From Sapria himalayana (taxonomy: Eukaryota; Streptophyta; Magnoliopsida; Malpighiales; Rafflesiaceae), in the NCBI GenBank assembly GCA_029783825.1, contig JAREIK010000781.1, positions 992,001 to 1,056,000 on the forward strand: a stretch of DNA of 64,000 bases, given 5' to 3'. Positions 12,895 through 26,964 of the stretch are shown piece by piece. Both the position numbers and the translations under genes were made by a program. Positions within the stretch are counted from its first letter, which is position 1, and every line of letters begins with the position of its first letter. The notes beneath the pieces were generated by a model. It searched no databases, was not told the origin of the DNA, and saw nothing but the letters and a program-made list of their open reading frames with translations.

Positions 12895-12902
12895 GAACAA
12901 CA

Positions 12903-15485
12903 CACTCATCAAGTCCATCACTGCCATATTTTCTTAGATTTAACATAGGCACTCATCCAATATCTCAAATTGAGAAGCTCATAAACCTAGCAATTAACTT
13001 TTCTACTTGATTCTTAGCTAACTTATGTGTCATGACGCAAATCATAGGCTAATATCAATTATACTTACAACATTTATAGCTTAACTTGTAGTTTCTCTTG
13101 AATCTCAAGGATGCTCAGTACTCATATGATACCTAGGACCAACACAACAACCTCCGAGAAAGACGATTGTGCCCCGGGGAACCATTTGAGGCTAACCTAA
13201 CGTATCAAATGGTAGAGGTGTTTCGATATATCATCTCATGTGGCAAGCCACAAATAGCAGTTATATCTATTTAATGTTATAAATATCAACTTGGATCCTA
13301 TACAACCCACAATGAGAAATGTACAGTTTTCAATATGATGTTAGGCTATGAAGAATTGCCAAGGTACTTAGACAATGATTATTATTTTATTTTATTTCAA
13401 AATGATATAAAATATTTTGCCATTTTAGTTGATATAAATCATATTAATTCATATTTTTCATATTATATAAAACAACATAAAATCTATTAATGCTCTAATA
13501 TTTAGTATTAAAATCTATTTTTTGATAACAAAAAATATAATTTTAGATAAAAAAATATGTATCATAACCATGTGTCATGAAAACACTATCATGCTTAAAA
13601 AATTATAATTATTCATGAATAAATCTTCAAGATAAAATAAAAATAAAATATAAATACCAAGATAATAAGTAATAATAATTTGAACTATACAAAATAATAT
13701 TAGACTAGCACGCTTGTATAATAAGTCAGTAATTTAATTTTATTTAATTTTATTTATTTATTTTATAAATGTATTGACATGTGATTGAAAACCAAAATAA
13801 TTAATCAAAAAAGTAAATATTTAATATAAACAAGATCGGGGAGTAAGACAATTTAAATTATATTCATTAAAAATATTAGAACACCCTCTTGCCATTCATG
13901 CACCATACGTACATATAAAATAATATTTTAAAAGACAAAAACATTAGGTAAGGTATTTTTATGTTCGTGAGATGATGCATAAGCCTCTGGGCACCGAGGC
14001 ATAAGCCTTTTGAGCCTCATATTGTATAATTAATTAATATTTTAAAATATATAAAATATAATAAAATAACATAAATAACAATATAACAAAAAATATTAAA
14101 ATTATAAAAAACATAATAATTCACTATTATCACAAAAAAAAAATAACAAAATAATAAAACAAAAAATTAGTTCAACAATACTTATAATTCAAAACTTTAA
14201 AAAATTCATAATTAAATTATAAAATAAGAACTATAATAAATTATTTTAATTTAAATTCTTATCTCCAGTATCAACATCGTCATCTAATATATCTAAATAG
14301 AAAAGTATCCACCATCATGTATCCCATGTCAAAAGCATTAGACAAGATATTTTTATGTTCGTGAGAAGAACATAAAAATAATAAAATCATAATAATTTAT
14401 TAGAATTATTAAAAAACATAATAATTTACTACCATCACAGAAAATTATAATAAAATCATAAAATAAAAAATTTATTAAATAATATTAATAGTTTCAAACT
14501 TTAAAAAAATCCATAATCATATCATAAAATAATAACTAATGTAGATTATTTTAATTTAAATTCTATTCTCCAAGATAATCATCATCTTCATCCAATATAT
14601 CAAAAATAAAAAAAAAATATAATATCATATATCCTCGTATCAAAAATAAAAAAATATTCACTATATCAACAAATTTTATCTACCTCAACTAGCATCAAAT
14701 TGAATTTTTTTTCTCTCTAATTGTACCTGGTATAAAGTATTAATTAGATATAAATATTATAAATTATTATATTATTTTTAATTAAATTTATGACTTTAAT
14801 TTTAGTGTAATTACTTAATATTTCATTATGCTATTTTTTTTTTGAAAGAATGTGAAAAATTCATTTGAATTGATGATACTTGAATCTATTAAACCAAAAT
14901 GACATAACTCTAATATAATTAATATTAAAATCAAAGTACCTTAATGAGATTATAAAGCATCAATTTTTCAATATACTTCCTTCTTTTCTTCTTACTTCAC
15001 CTTATATTTTTATTCTAACTCTCACTTCCAAAGATATCTATTATTTTGAACAATACACTATCATGCATTGACGTTTGACTCATGCTAATTTCTTAGATTA
15101 AATAATTTCTTTTTATTTTTTAATCTTTAAATTTGTTTAATACTAATTTACACCCTAATCTAACATCTTTACTAATTTTAGTGTATTATTTCATACTATG
15201 ATGAGTTCCAGCTAAGTAACATTTAAGTCTAGTCACCCCTCACGCACATCTTTGATTACAAAATTTATATCTAAAATGCTACGCTCCAAAATCATAAAAA
15301 TAACATACTCACGCATATTATTTTTTCTTGAATTTTTTAAAATAGATAAACTCGTCCCACAAAGACAACCAATAATAATAATTATCGAATATCAGAACTA
15401 TTTAAAATGTTTTAAATTTAAAAACAACGCATAATAAATTCAAAAAAATAAATTTAGGAAATAAATTTTTGGAATATTACAAGGG
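12903..15485. other. AT-rich intergenic DNA with an internal direct duplication
   Basis: No gene is seen. About 300 bp starting near 13937 ('ggtatttttatgttcgtgag') recur starting near 14346 ('gatatttttatgttcgtgag'). The two copies share the same order of 'taatttactaccatcac' and 'ttattttaatttaaattct' words, so this is an old direct duplication. The 13975-14015 stretch also has palindromic 'ggcaccgaggcataagcc' words. The remainder is low-complexity A/T. Confidence 0.55.
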
Positions 15486-16552
15486 TTTACATGGGCCTAT
15501 ACAATGGAATGAAATTTGAAAAAGTTGAAACCTTTGATCTAATGCACACAATGACAGTCACATTCAAAAAACTCCCAGCAAAAAAAACACTGACAGCCCT
15601 CATGGTGACTAATAGGAAGTGCACCATCCACCAACACTGCACAAGATTAAGTCCACCAAAGTCACATTCATGGATCGTGGATCCACAGAGATAAATTGAA
15701 CATCTCTTGTTTCAATGGAACCCAATGTCACGTTGGAATCAAAGTCCACAAAGATGCCATCTTTATTGGCAAAATTAAAGCTAGCACGTGATGCTGTTGC
15801 AGGTCTAGGTTGTCTAGATCAGACCCAGCATCAGCTGGATCCATTTATAGCCCACTGCCTAGACAAATACAAGCAAATGAAACAATAACAGACACGTTTA
15901 AGGCTTGCAACAGCGGAGTCTCATTTAAGCTCTGATTTAGGCGCATAAACAGGTGGGAGAAAGTGCGCGCGTCGCCATTGATCTTGTTATCTCTGCAACA
16001 AGATACAATTCAGTCTGATCCATGAAATCACTTTTCTGGACACTTGTGAAAGGCCCTGTTTGGGCCACGATGCTTCTTGCTCAAAAGGCGATGATGCAAA
16101 AGCACGCAAAACGCTACTGTAACAATGATCATGCCGGCGTCAAAACAATTTTTTTATGCATACGTACTTGATTGGGCGGGTTCGGCGTAGCAATATGACG
16201 ATCTTTGATATTTATCTTGGTTCAGCAGCCTGCGTGGGGGGCGATTTCGCCAATTGCCCATCTTATTTCACAGAGAGCGCAGTTTACGAGTTTGGCATCT
16301 AATAATCATCTGAGCAAGAGAATAACGACTGTCAAAGATCTTTAGGCACTAGTCGACGAGAAGACTGGCTTCCGTTTCAAGGAGATGAGATTCTGGTGCG
16401 GTGGCGTGAACATTGGGCCCGTGAGCTCCAATAAAGTGGCGATGATGGCTCAGATTCACCTTTGAAGGTGACCTGCGGGCACAGTTTGAGCCAGTCCACC
16501 GCCTTTTTTGTCATCCAGAAATCACAAAAATCTCTTAAGAGCAATATGTATA
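15486..16552. other. higher-complexity intergenic stretch, no assignable gene
   Basis: Base composition and word complexity rise to gene-like levels, but no frame longer than ~65 codons has recognisable motifs. The segment 16050-16140 ('ggccctgtttgggccacg', then 'acgctactgtaac') resembles the end of a MITE of the GGCCCTGTTTGG type. Exon-sized open pieces occur on the minus strand near 16380-16510. It may be an exon remnant or an unlabelled transposon; I cannot decide between these. Confidence 0.35.
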
Positions 16553-16912
16553 TAGAATTGTCGAACGGTCCGGTCCGGCCCGGACAGGCACAGGCACTGC
16601 AACCCACCCGGCACGGCACGTGGGCACAGCACGTGAACACGCACCGAACGTGATCAATACAAGCCGATGCCAGACATGTGAGGCTAACCGAGCTCCAAAA
16701 GGGCAAAGATGCACGGCGGCACGTCACTAAAACCCTAATTTGTTAAAAAAATTAGGGTTTTATCCTATCCGAACATGTCCGGACCCAGTAATTTTTGGCC
16801 ATGGTTACGTGCCTGTGCCAGGCCGGCACGAAACAATAACCATGCATGACCAGGTACGACACGGCAGCTCGGTTGGGCAGCCTAAACCGCGCCGGCCCGT
16901 TTAACACCTTTA
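16553..16912. mobile_element. decayed nDart-like hAT element
   Basis: Left end 'tagaattgtcgaacggtccgg' and right end inverse 'taaaggtgttaaacgggccgg' align over 21 bases with about 15 matches. Flanking octamers tatgtata and aatataca match at five of eight positions, consistent with an old duplication but not proof. GC-rich body with GGCACGG words as in the other copies. Confidence 0.65.
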
Positions 16913-17644
16913 AATATACATTTTAGATAAATTAACAGATTCATTGTGTTGGTATATCCCAAATAAAATACTCACAAAAAAATTAAATATTTAATAATTA
17001 AAAAAGTATAATAAAAATATAAATTATTAAGATATATGTGTTTTGGTGCACTAAAATTTTCATAATTAAAAAATTCATTAAATTTAAAAATAATTAATTT
17101 TTGACATACTAAATTCAAAAAAAAATAAAATTAAATTTAATTAATATGAAAACCCTTGTTTGAAAGCAAGAAACCGAATAATATTGTACTGGGGAGACCA
17201 TTGAAATTCAAATCTATGTCTTCTACTTATTAAAACTGCAACAAACCACACAGTCACTTGGTTATTTTCACTAGAGTAACAAATTGAAATATTTATACAT
17301 AACGACAAATATAAATGGAAATACATATATAAGCATATATAAATATATTTAGATATATAAACATATATGATATATGTAGATATAAAAAAGCTTATATAAA
17401 TCAACATATATATATATATATATAAAACCAATACCATATGAATATATTTATATATAATTATATATCAATATGTGTGTGTGTGTGTGTAAAGATACATTTG
17501 TCTATACTAGTATATAACCATATATATATATATATATGTATGTATGTATGTATATATATGTATATGTATGTATGTAAATATATATGTATATATATGTATG
17601 TATGTAAAATATATGTATATATATGTATGTATGTAAATATAAAA

Positions 17645-17681
<37 letters not shown>

Positions 17682-18159
17682 CTTTGTATTTTTCTAAGAG
17701 GTGACAAGAAAAGGGTAGGGCAAAATCAAGTTTATGGTTTAGAGAGAATCAAAATGTAAATAATTTACATTTTGGTGTATGTTTTTTCAAATTATGAAAA
17801 GTTTGGTAATTTTTTGTAAATATTTCTTTGTTGGTATGCAACAAGATAATTTATGCAAAAAAAAAAAACACCCCAATCTGTCATATTAAAAAAATTAATC
17901 CCCGAGCTTATAAATATTTAGTTTTTATTATCCTAAAAAATAAAAACTAGAAAATATTGTTGCTCACATTTAAAAAATAATAAAAAAATATTTTTAAAAA
18001 AAATAAAATAAAAATGTATATAACTATATGCTTATATAGCACATATGTGTGGATGGTATACACGTATCTCATCTATTTGTATACTATGTATATATGTGTA
18101 GCATATATACATACATTGTGTGTGTGTGTGTGTGTGTGTATTGTATATAAAGTATGTAA
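16913..18159. other. spacer with tRNA-like repeat and large microsatellites
   Basis: An AT-rich piece with 'ttttggtgcactaaaatttt' (~17040) is followed by a tRNA-promoter-like stretch at 17140-17260. Compound TA/TATG/GT arrays follow at 17300-17690 and a GT run at 18117-18140. The open frames inside are Tyr/Ile/Cys/Val repeats. No gene is seen. Confidence 0.6.
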
Positions 18160-19689
18160 CTCTATAAAAAAAAAGCTCAATTCCATTTCTAAAATTATGA
18201 ACGGAATTTAAATGGATTATAAATAAAAATGACATTTTTTGGAAAAATTAGAAATGAAAAAAAAATATGTCGCTAATTAACGACAGAATTATAAATGGTT
18301 TTTAATTGTCACTAACTGTGAGTAGTGACGCATTGTCATGAGTCGTATATGGTTTTTAATGGTTTTTAATTAGAAATGAGAAAAAATATGTTGCGTAGTA
18401 TTTAGCAACGAAAATTTATATTTTTATATTTTTATAGAAACAGAATTCTTTTATATTTTTATATTTAGCAACAAAAATTATTTTCATAACTATATCTGAA
18501 ACATCATTATAATCTGTCGCTATTATATTTTAAAAAAATTCAGCATCAGAAAAATATTATGTTGTTGATTTAGAAACGAAAACAAATTCTATCACTAAAT
18601 TATGATAATTAATTTATCAAATAACACTTCAAATTAAAAAAAAGTTAAGATTTGGAAGTTTTTTTATTTCAAATTTGAATTAGTCCGATTTTTTTTGAAA
18701 TTATTTTCCTCCAATTAGTGTTCGTCCTACTAATCATCCATTATTGAAGTATCCAATTTATAATTCAAAATTTTTCATATGTAGTGTATTCGAGAATTAT
18801 ATTTTTTGTGCATTTTATTATTACTTATAGTTTTTGTTCATGTTTAACATCCTCACGAGGTTCTCTATTCTTGTTTTTTCAATTTATATCATTCTAATTA
18901 ATAAATTTTACATTTTATATCTTTTTGCACATACTAGGATTTATTAAAATTTTAGGTTACCTAATTGAGGTATGAAATTTTTGTATATTTTGTTATTTAC
19001 ATATAGTTTCGATCATGCTACTTAATGTGGACTTAGTTTGCCTACTAGGATTTGTTAAAATATAATAATCTTTAAGCGAATAACTTATACTAAAGGTGCA
19101 ACTTTAACGATGAATAATTTATAAATATTTTAATAAATACTAAAAGTTAAAATGTAATAGCAGTGAATAACATAACAAAAATTTGTAGGTATTTAATTCG
19201 AAGGTTAAAACGTAACAACAAATGAACAAATTAAAAAAAGTTAGAACCTCATTTCAAAATTTATAGAATTGCTTGTCTACACTTCACTAAAGATGCAAAC
19301 TAATAAATAATACCTCCAATTACATTATATTTTAAAAATGTATATTACACCTCACATCTAGTAGCTGACTATTTATACGACATACTTAATATTAGTTAAT
19401 TAATATCCCTATTAATTTATTAAAATTCTCCATCGCTAGTTAACTTTTTTTATCATTTTTTCATTGACATATTTAAATGCATCAGCATTGATGTATTATT
19501 GACTTACATGTTATTTTGTCTTGCTTAGTTTGTAACTGTTACAATTTGGATGTAAAATACTTTTTTTTTTGCTTTTGTGAATTTCAATTTGTTTATCATT
19601 ATGTTTTGTTATTATGATATTTTCATGATATATTTTTATTGTCTTTATATTTTTCGATGTTTATTTAGTTTGATATAAGTATGAGATCG

Positions 19690-22290
19690 AGAGGTAACTA
19701 TTCAAGTGGCCGATGATCTTAAAATATGGGGAGGGGTAGAGGAAGTCAACTAATAGTTCGTGGAGGAGGAAATCTATATTTATTCAGCGAAGACAATATT
19801 ACAAATATCTCTATGTATTCTCCTACACGTACAAATGATATATTGGCATCACCTCATCATGACACATGCAGATTCACTATCATGATATTTCATCTTGATC
19901 TCATTTTGCTATGGATGGTATTATTAGCTCCATCTCACTTATCCTATAAGGCCAATGCATTGGTATTACAGTGATGACAATAGTTGGATATTCACAATCT
20001 ATAGTTTGCATGCTAAATTATGAGAAAATCTTTATTCGGCCCATAGTTGATAATAAACAGTACGTAGTTTTCTTAAATTTACTACATGTATGCATTATAA
20101 GTTTTCATTATTTTTGTTTCTAGAAAATTTAATTAACAACTTTGAATGAAATTATAAGTAAATGATTAAATTTAAATATGGTAGTTTTAATTAAGAACAA
20201 ACAATAATTTTGCTAATTTTCAAATATTATCATTTAAAATTAAAATAATATTTGCCTTACGAAGTTTTAAATAATAAATAAAAATGAATTAAATATTAAC
20301 ATAGTTGCAAAATAATGGGTATATTTTGTTTATATACATATGTATGTGCGATGTTAAACCAACCACAGGTTTATTCCTTATACTTCTCGTATAATCAGAA
20401 AGATATTTAAGGAGAAACTAGTTGTGGATGGTATAAAGTAGAGCAAATTACTCCCAAATATGAAAGAATTTTATTAGGAAGAATTTGAGATATAATTTTT
20501 ATGCATTTACTTATTTTTCAATATGGTTTAAAATGAAATACTCTTAAAATATATGCATTATAATAAATTCTTGTTTTATTTGGTTTTTGCATAAAAAGTA
20601 TACATGAAATAATACTTTGGTGGTCTCGTTAAAGGATACATTGAAATATATGGTATCTATGAGATACAATGATAAGTTTGGCTAATAGAGAAAAAATTAA
20701 GGTACAAATGAAAAGCATAATAGTTCCCCCTTAATGTTTGGATTAAGTGATGGGAATACTAGAATAGTTAGGAGTTCAAGACTTTGTCCTAGATAAACTC
20801 ACATGATCGTTGATCGGGAAACGCAAGTGAAGGGTCAAGACCTTAAAAATATATTAGATATTCAGAGGTAACCTAATATTTAGTAGATTTGGTATAATTG
20901 ACTTTCATAAATTATTATTGTTTGAATTTTTTGAATGCAGACAAAAATATATGTGTGACAATGCATTATGTACCTCAACAGTAACTATTATTTTTTTAGG
21001 AGGTTGAGTTAAGACGTTCACTAATACTATTTGAGGTGATCGAGCGAATGCATAAGAAAAAAAAATGGATCATTTGTAGACAAGCAGTCAAATAATATTA
21101 ATGTGAGTTTCTCAATTTTTACTTGCAGTATAGATGTGTCAACCGGGTCGGGCCAGGCCGGCACGGCATGAGGCACGGCATGATTCGGCCGTGCCTGGGC
21201 TAGCATGGCATGGGAATTTCCCATGCTCGGGCTCGTGCCGTGCCGAGGCCAACCTAGCCTCGTGTCGTGCCTGGCCCGGCATGGTACCGTGCCGAAATCA
21301 ATTTTTTTTAAAATTAGGGTTACGGGGGCACCAAAACCATAATTTTTTTTAAAATTAGGGTTTCGGGCATGCCTAAACCCTAATTTTTTTTTAATTTAGG
21401 GTTCGGCCCGACCGGTCCGAATCCGGTGGATCGTGCCACGGGCCCGTGCAGGGCTGAACCCCACAAAACTGTGCAGAGTCAAGCACGGCACGATACTGTA
21501 ACCATGACGTGCCTGGCCCGGCACGAAAGCACAGTCAGGCCTGAAAAAAATGGGACCAGCCGGCCCGACACCTCCCATTTGACACCTATATGCAGCATCA
21601 TATATAAATTGTAATTAATGAACGAAAATAATGTAAAAAAAGATTATTTTTTGGCATTCTTCGCCATAATTAATATGCAAATTCAAATATTTTTTAGCAT
21701 AACTCATGAGTTTTTATATATGAACTCATAAAATATAATGACTAACTTCAGTTTTATGTTATTTTTTAGTAGAGTAATAATGACAGTTTCATTCGATGAT
21801 ATACATTTTATCTGAATAAAATAATGATAAGTTATATTGTATTTTAATAAATGTAGAAAGCTATAGAGAATATGGTTACCATTGCTTCACAATTAATATA
21901 TCCTTCTATAGAGGTGCCAGATAATGATATTGTGCATATTTATTTTCATGCTATCGGAGTGGAGCAAAAAAATGGAGAGTATATGATATTGGTACCAATG
22001 TATCTTGATTTTATATAAGTTCTGTTTGGAGTTCTTTATTATCTTCTTCCAATTATAATAATATGTCTGATGAGAGATTGCATGAGAAGATGTGTGAAAT
22101 TCAGGATATATTGCAAAGGAATAATGAGGATATGCAATAACAAAATGTAGAGATGCAACAAAAGAATGAAAACATGCAAAAGAAACATGAAGAAATGAAA
22201 AAGAGAGAGGCTGAAAGAATGAAAAGAGGTGAGGGAAAATGAAAGGAAAAGAAAAAATGTAATAGAAGATTTTCAAGATGGAGAAAATAT
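19690..22290 (+). pseudogene. CACTA Transposase_24-type protein remnant, copy 1
   Basis: Plus-strand segments read, in order, RKIFKEKLVVDGIK and then SKLLPNMKEFY (from about 20399), a LRRSLILFEVIERMHKKKK block (about 21010-21060), RVYDIGTNVS (about 21976) and a heptad-rich Glu/Lys/Met/Gln coiled coil (about 22065-22230). This is the order of the plant Ptta/En/Spm domain: 'FKEKFD..G..W...P', then 'ELF..TH.KKKDG', then 'GRVYGLG' and a C-terminal coiled coil. Several in-frame stops and the inserted hAT element disable it. The protein is thought to bind element ends; here no product is expected. Confidence 0.7.
21131..21590. mobile_element. nDart-like hAT element inserted in CACTA element 1
   Basis: Ends 'tagatgtgtcaaccggg' and inverse 'tataggtgtcaaatggg'. 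The flanks 'tgcagtat' (21124-21131) and 'tgcagcat' (21591-21598) match at seven of eight positions, although the first overlaps the terminal T. The body is a GC-rich GGCACGG mosaic. CACTA element 2 lacks this insertion at the equivalent point, which independently supports the boundaries. Confidence 0.8.
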
Positions 22291-22965
22291 GTAAAGTTCA
22301 CAGATATATAATCTCTTTTTCATTATTTTGAAGATGATCCTTCCATATTTTTAGAGGACAATACTCATCTCGACAATGACTTATAGTTATTTAAGATGTG
22401 TTATTAATTTTTTGCATTTAAACTTCTAAAATTATGGTTTCTATGTTACTATTTTTTTAATTAAGTTATGAATGTGTACTGTAATTGATGGACTTTTATG
22501 TTTGTTATTTGATGTGTAACTTTATAGTAGATATCATGTTAAAATCATTTGATAAATAAAACACGCTTAGACTTATTTAATTGTAGGTTATATGGTTTTT
22601 GTATACATTTATATATTTTATACATCATATAAAAACTACAACAAATGGGACATGTTTCTATTGCAAATATTAGAAATGGAAAATGATGTTTTAAAATCCA
22701 TTTCCAATTTAGAAATAGTTCTTGCATTTCAATTTTATTTTGCCATTGATTTAGCGATGGAATCCGACATCATGTTTCCAATGCTAAAATTAGCAATGGA
22801 AAAATTCTATCACATATTTTAGAAACATTCGGGCATTATCCATTACTAAAATTTAGAAAAGAGAATTTTGGAAATAGATTCTTTCCATTTCTAATTACAT
22901 TTCTATTTGAACATTGCGACACAATTAAAAACAAAGGCATTTCTATTCCATCTTTTCTTATAGTA

Positions 22966-23084
22966 TAAATAAATAGGTATATATGTATGTTTACATGAAG
23001 TGTATATGTATATATACAAAATATACATATGTTGTATCTTATATATTAGATACATACATATATAGTTCATATACATAGGTATAT

Positions 23085-23116
<32 letters not shown>

Positions 23117-23212
23117 TTTTTACAATATACATATACTATAGTAAATATATTGATTAAGATGCTTATACGCCATGAACATATAGATAAATATATATGGTAT
23201 AGAGAGAGAGAG

Positions 23213-23251
<39 letters not shown>

Positions 23252-23364
23252 TGTATATATGTTAATATTATATTTTATATACAATATATATTATATGTAT
23301 CTATTGTATGTGTACATATTACACACACACACACAAAAAGTATGTATTATGTATAATATATACC
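22966..23364. repeat. microsatellite spacer between the two CACTA elements
   Basis: TA/TATG runs surround CA runs at 23089-23115 and 23233-23250, a GA run near 23202-23212, and CA again near 23321-23335. No gene is seen. Confidence 0.75.
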
Positions 23365-25489
23365 TGCTACAAGAAAAGAAGCAATTAAAAATAGAAATTA
23401 GGAATGCTAAAATTTATTTCTAAGATTAGGAATGAAATTAAAATTGTTTTGAAACGGAAATGACAAAATATGAAATAATTAGAAATGGAAAAAAAACACG
23501 TCACTATATCGCAATGGATCATTATGTGTTTTTTTAATTCCATCATTAATTGTGACACAAAGTGGGGTGTTGATACAATTGCATGTCATTTAGCAATAAA
23601 AATTTATGTATATATTTTTTTAAGAAATGAAATACTTGTCCATTTCTATATTTAGCAATAGTAATAATTTTCATTGCTAAATGAGCAATGACATACTTAT
23701 CCATTGTTATATTATTAAAAAAAATTAGCGATGGAATAATATTCCATCGCTAAATTAGAAACTGAAAAAAATTTCATCACTAATTTATGATAATTATTTT
23801 ATCGAATAATATTTTAAAACTTTGAAAAACTTATGGTTCAAAGGGTTTTCATTTAGTTTAGAGTTCGCCCAAATTATTTTTATATTTCATTTCCTCCAAT
23901 TATTTATTGATGTGCATTAAATATGTAATTGGGGTATGAAATTATGATTTTTATTTAATCCTATATGTATTGTATTTAACAATATATTTGTCGCTAAATG
24001 AGTTGTTAAAAATGTGTGTTACCTAATTGAGATATGAATTTTGTGTGAATTTTGTTACTGACTTATAGTTTTGATCATTCAAATAATATGAAATTTGTTT
24101 ACTTACTAGGTTTAGATGAAATGTGATAATTTTTAAAAGAACAACTCATAGTAATCGTACAACTTTAACAATGAATAATTTATAAATATTATAACAAATT
24201 CTAAAAGTGTATTTATAATAACAATGAAAACAATACAAAAATTTTGAGGGTATGTTTTGGAAGGTTGAAGCATAATGAATAATTATAAAACTAAAAAAAA
24301 ATTAAAAGCTCTTTCAAATTTTATTTAGTTTCTTGATCTAAATTTCACTAAAGGAGCAATAAAATAAATAACACCTCGATTTATTTAATATTAAAAAATA
24401 AAATCATATACATGTTACACATGGTATATGACTATTTATACTATATGCTTCATATATATTATTAAATATTCTTATTAATTTATTAAAATTCTTCATCAAT
24501 AGTAGATTTATTTTTGTTATATTTTCATTATGAAATTTAAATACATTGACATTGAGAATTTTTTTATTATTTCTAATATATAAAATATATTTGACTAATT
24601 AGTTAGTACTAATTATTAATTTAGATATCAAAAATTATGAAATTGCATTTTTTTTCTTTATTAATTCAATTTCATCTAATATAGATAAATATCAAATATT
24701 TATTGTTATGTAAATGACAAAATTATAACTAATATCTAAAATTGAAGCAACTCGCATTATCTCATTTTAATCTAAAATTATCTAATAATGATGTTATTAC
24801 AAATTTTTTATTATATTTATATAATGTCATAAATATGTCACTACATCTTTATTACAAATAATTCTCTATTTATATTATTATAATTCAAAAAGTATTTGTA
24901 TTATATCTTATGTGTTGCATGAATGAAAAATATAACACGACTTGATCTTTAATGGATGAATATAAGACTAAAAGATGAGTTTTTGACTATTAAGTTTCTA
25001 GAGGAGATTGATGAGTTTATTGGATTTGCTGAAAAATAAGAATTTATAGATGAAATAAAAATAATATGTCTATGTAATGACCATAAATATCAAAATTAGA
25101 GTTTCAAATATGTTGATGCAATGTGATATCATCTTGCAAAAATGGAATTTTTAGAGACTATTATATAAGATATAAACATGGGAAATTAGTTGTGCCACAA
25201 ATAACTAAGTATTATGTACATAAAAGTGTTGATTCACATGTTTAAATAGAATATGATAATTCAAATGATACATGTGAAGTAATGTTGAAGAATGTTATTA
25301 GTCTTTCATTAAATTCGGATGTCATTGACGATATTCCATGTTATTTTGTCTTGCTTATTATATAATTGTTACAATTTAAATGTTAAATTTTTTTTTTGCT
25401 TTTGTGAATTTTAATCTGTTTATCATTATATTTTGTTATTATGATATTTTCATGATATATTTTTATTGTCTTTATGTTTTTTGATGTTT

Positions 25490-26960
25490 ATATAGTTTGA
25501 TATAAGTATGAGATTGAGAGATAACCATTCAAGTGGTCGAGAATCTCAAACCATGGGGAGTGGCAGAGAAAGTCAACTAATAATTTATGGAGGATAAAAA
25601 CTATATTTATTTAGTGATGATAACACTATAATTATCTTTCAGTATTCTCCTACACATACAGAGGATACGTTGGCATCACCTCATTATGACACACACGGAT
25701 TCACTGCAACTGATATTCCATATTCATCTTATTTTGCACAAGAATTTATTTTTAGCTTCCTCCCACCTATCTTAGGAAGCCCATGCATTGGTACTATAAT
25801 GATGACAATAGTTAGATATTCACAATCCATTGTTTACATGCTAAGTTATGGGAAAATATTTATTCGGTTCATAATTGATAATAAATAATATGTAGCTTTC
25901 TAAAATTATCTACAAGAATGCATTCATTTTTTATTTTTTTGTTTCAAACAAAATAATTATTAACTGTGAAATCATTTTAAGTAAATAATTAAAGTTAAAA
26001 TATGATAATTTTAATTAATAGCAAACAATGATTGCTACTTATCGAAAATTATCATTTAAAATTAAAATAATATTTCTCTTACGAAGTTTTGGATAATAAA
26101 TTAAAATGAATCAAATACCAACTTACTTGTAGAATAATGAATGTAGTTTGTTTATATATATATGTATGTGTTGATGTTAAATTACTAACATATTTATTTC
26201 TTTTGCTTCTCATACAGTCTAAAAAATATTTAAGGAAAAATTAGTTGTGGAGGGTATAAAGTAGAACAAAATTTCTCCAAATATGAAAGAATTTTATTGG
26301 GAAGAATTTGAGGTACAATTTTTATGTTTTTACTTATTTTTCAAATTGATTTAATATGAAATACTTTTAAAATAAATGCATTAAAATGTATTCTTTGTTT
26401 TATTTTGTTTTTGTAGAAATCATAAAAATGGAACAACACTTTGGTGGTCTTGGTGAAATATACTTGGAAATATGTGGCATGTATGAGATATAATGATTGA
26501 CCTAGAAAATAGAGAAAAAAGTATGGTTAAAATACAAAACCTAATACTATCCCATTTTAAGTTTTGATTAATTAGTGAGAATAGTAGAATAGTAAAGAGT
26601 TCAAGGTATTGTCTCATTTGGACTCACATAATTATCAATTAGAGAAAGTAGATGAATAATCAGGATATTCAAAATATATTGGCGGTTCAAAGGTGATAAA
26701 CATACCGACATTTACATGGTTTGGTATAATTGTCTTTCTTAATTTATTATTATTTAAAATTTTTGATTGTAAATGATAATATATATATTTGACAAAATGT
26801 ATCATGTACCTCAAAAGAAACTATTATTTTTTAGGAGACTGAGTTGGGATGTCTACCAATACCATTTGATGTATTCAAGTAAATGCACAAGAAGAAAGAT
26901 ATATCATCTTTTGACAAGAGGTCAAATGGTATTTTCGTGAGTTTCTCAAATTTACTTGTA
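25490..26960 (+). pseudogene. CACTA Transposase_24-type protein remnant, copy 2
   Basis: It is colinear with the remnant in element 1. The same start region ('tatgagattgagagataacc' near 25508), the KIFKEKLVV-like segment near 26225 and the 'tgcacaagaagaaagatat' segment near 26885 are all present with stops and frameshifts. The 3' part with the coiled coil is missing here. No functional product is expected. Confidence 0.6.
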
Positions 26961-26964
26961 GTTT

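Larger units (their letters stand above)
18160..22965 (+). mobile_element. CACTA (En/Spm) element 1, degenerate
   Basis: The right end reads 'tcttttcttatagta', a decayed inverse of the CACTACAAGAAAA terminus. The left end at 18160 reads 'ctctataaaaaaaaagc'. The flanking trinucleotide TAA is present on both sides (18157-18159 and 22966-22968), as expected for the 3-bp CACTA target duplication. Both subterminal zones are dense in 'tttctaa'/'gaaatgg' words on alternating strands, typical of CACTA ends. The interior encodes a remnant of the Transposase_24-type protein but no TNP2-type transposase, so it is non-autonomous. A GC-rich hAT element sits inside at 21131-21590. Confidence 0.75.

Noticed and set aside
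12213..13010. 265-codon GC-rich frame suggestive of a gene
   Set aside because: It runs through two nested hAT elements with defined ends and target duplications; overlapping frames on both strands are equally open.
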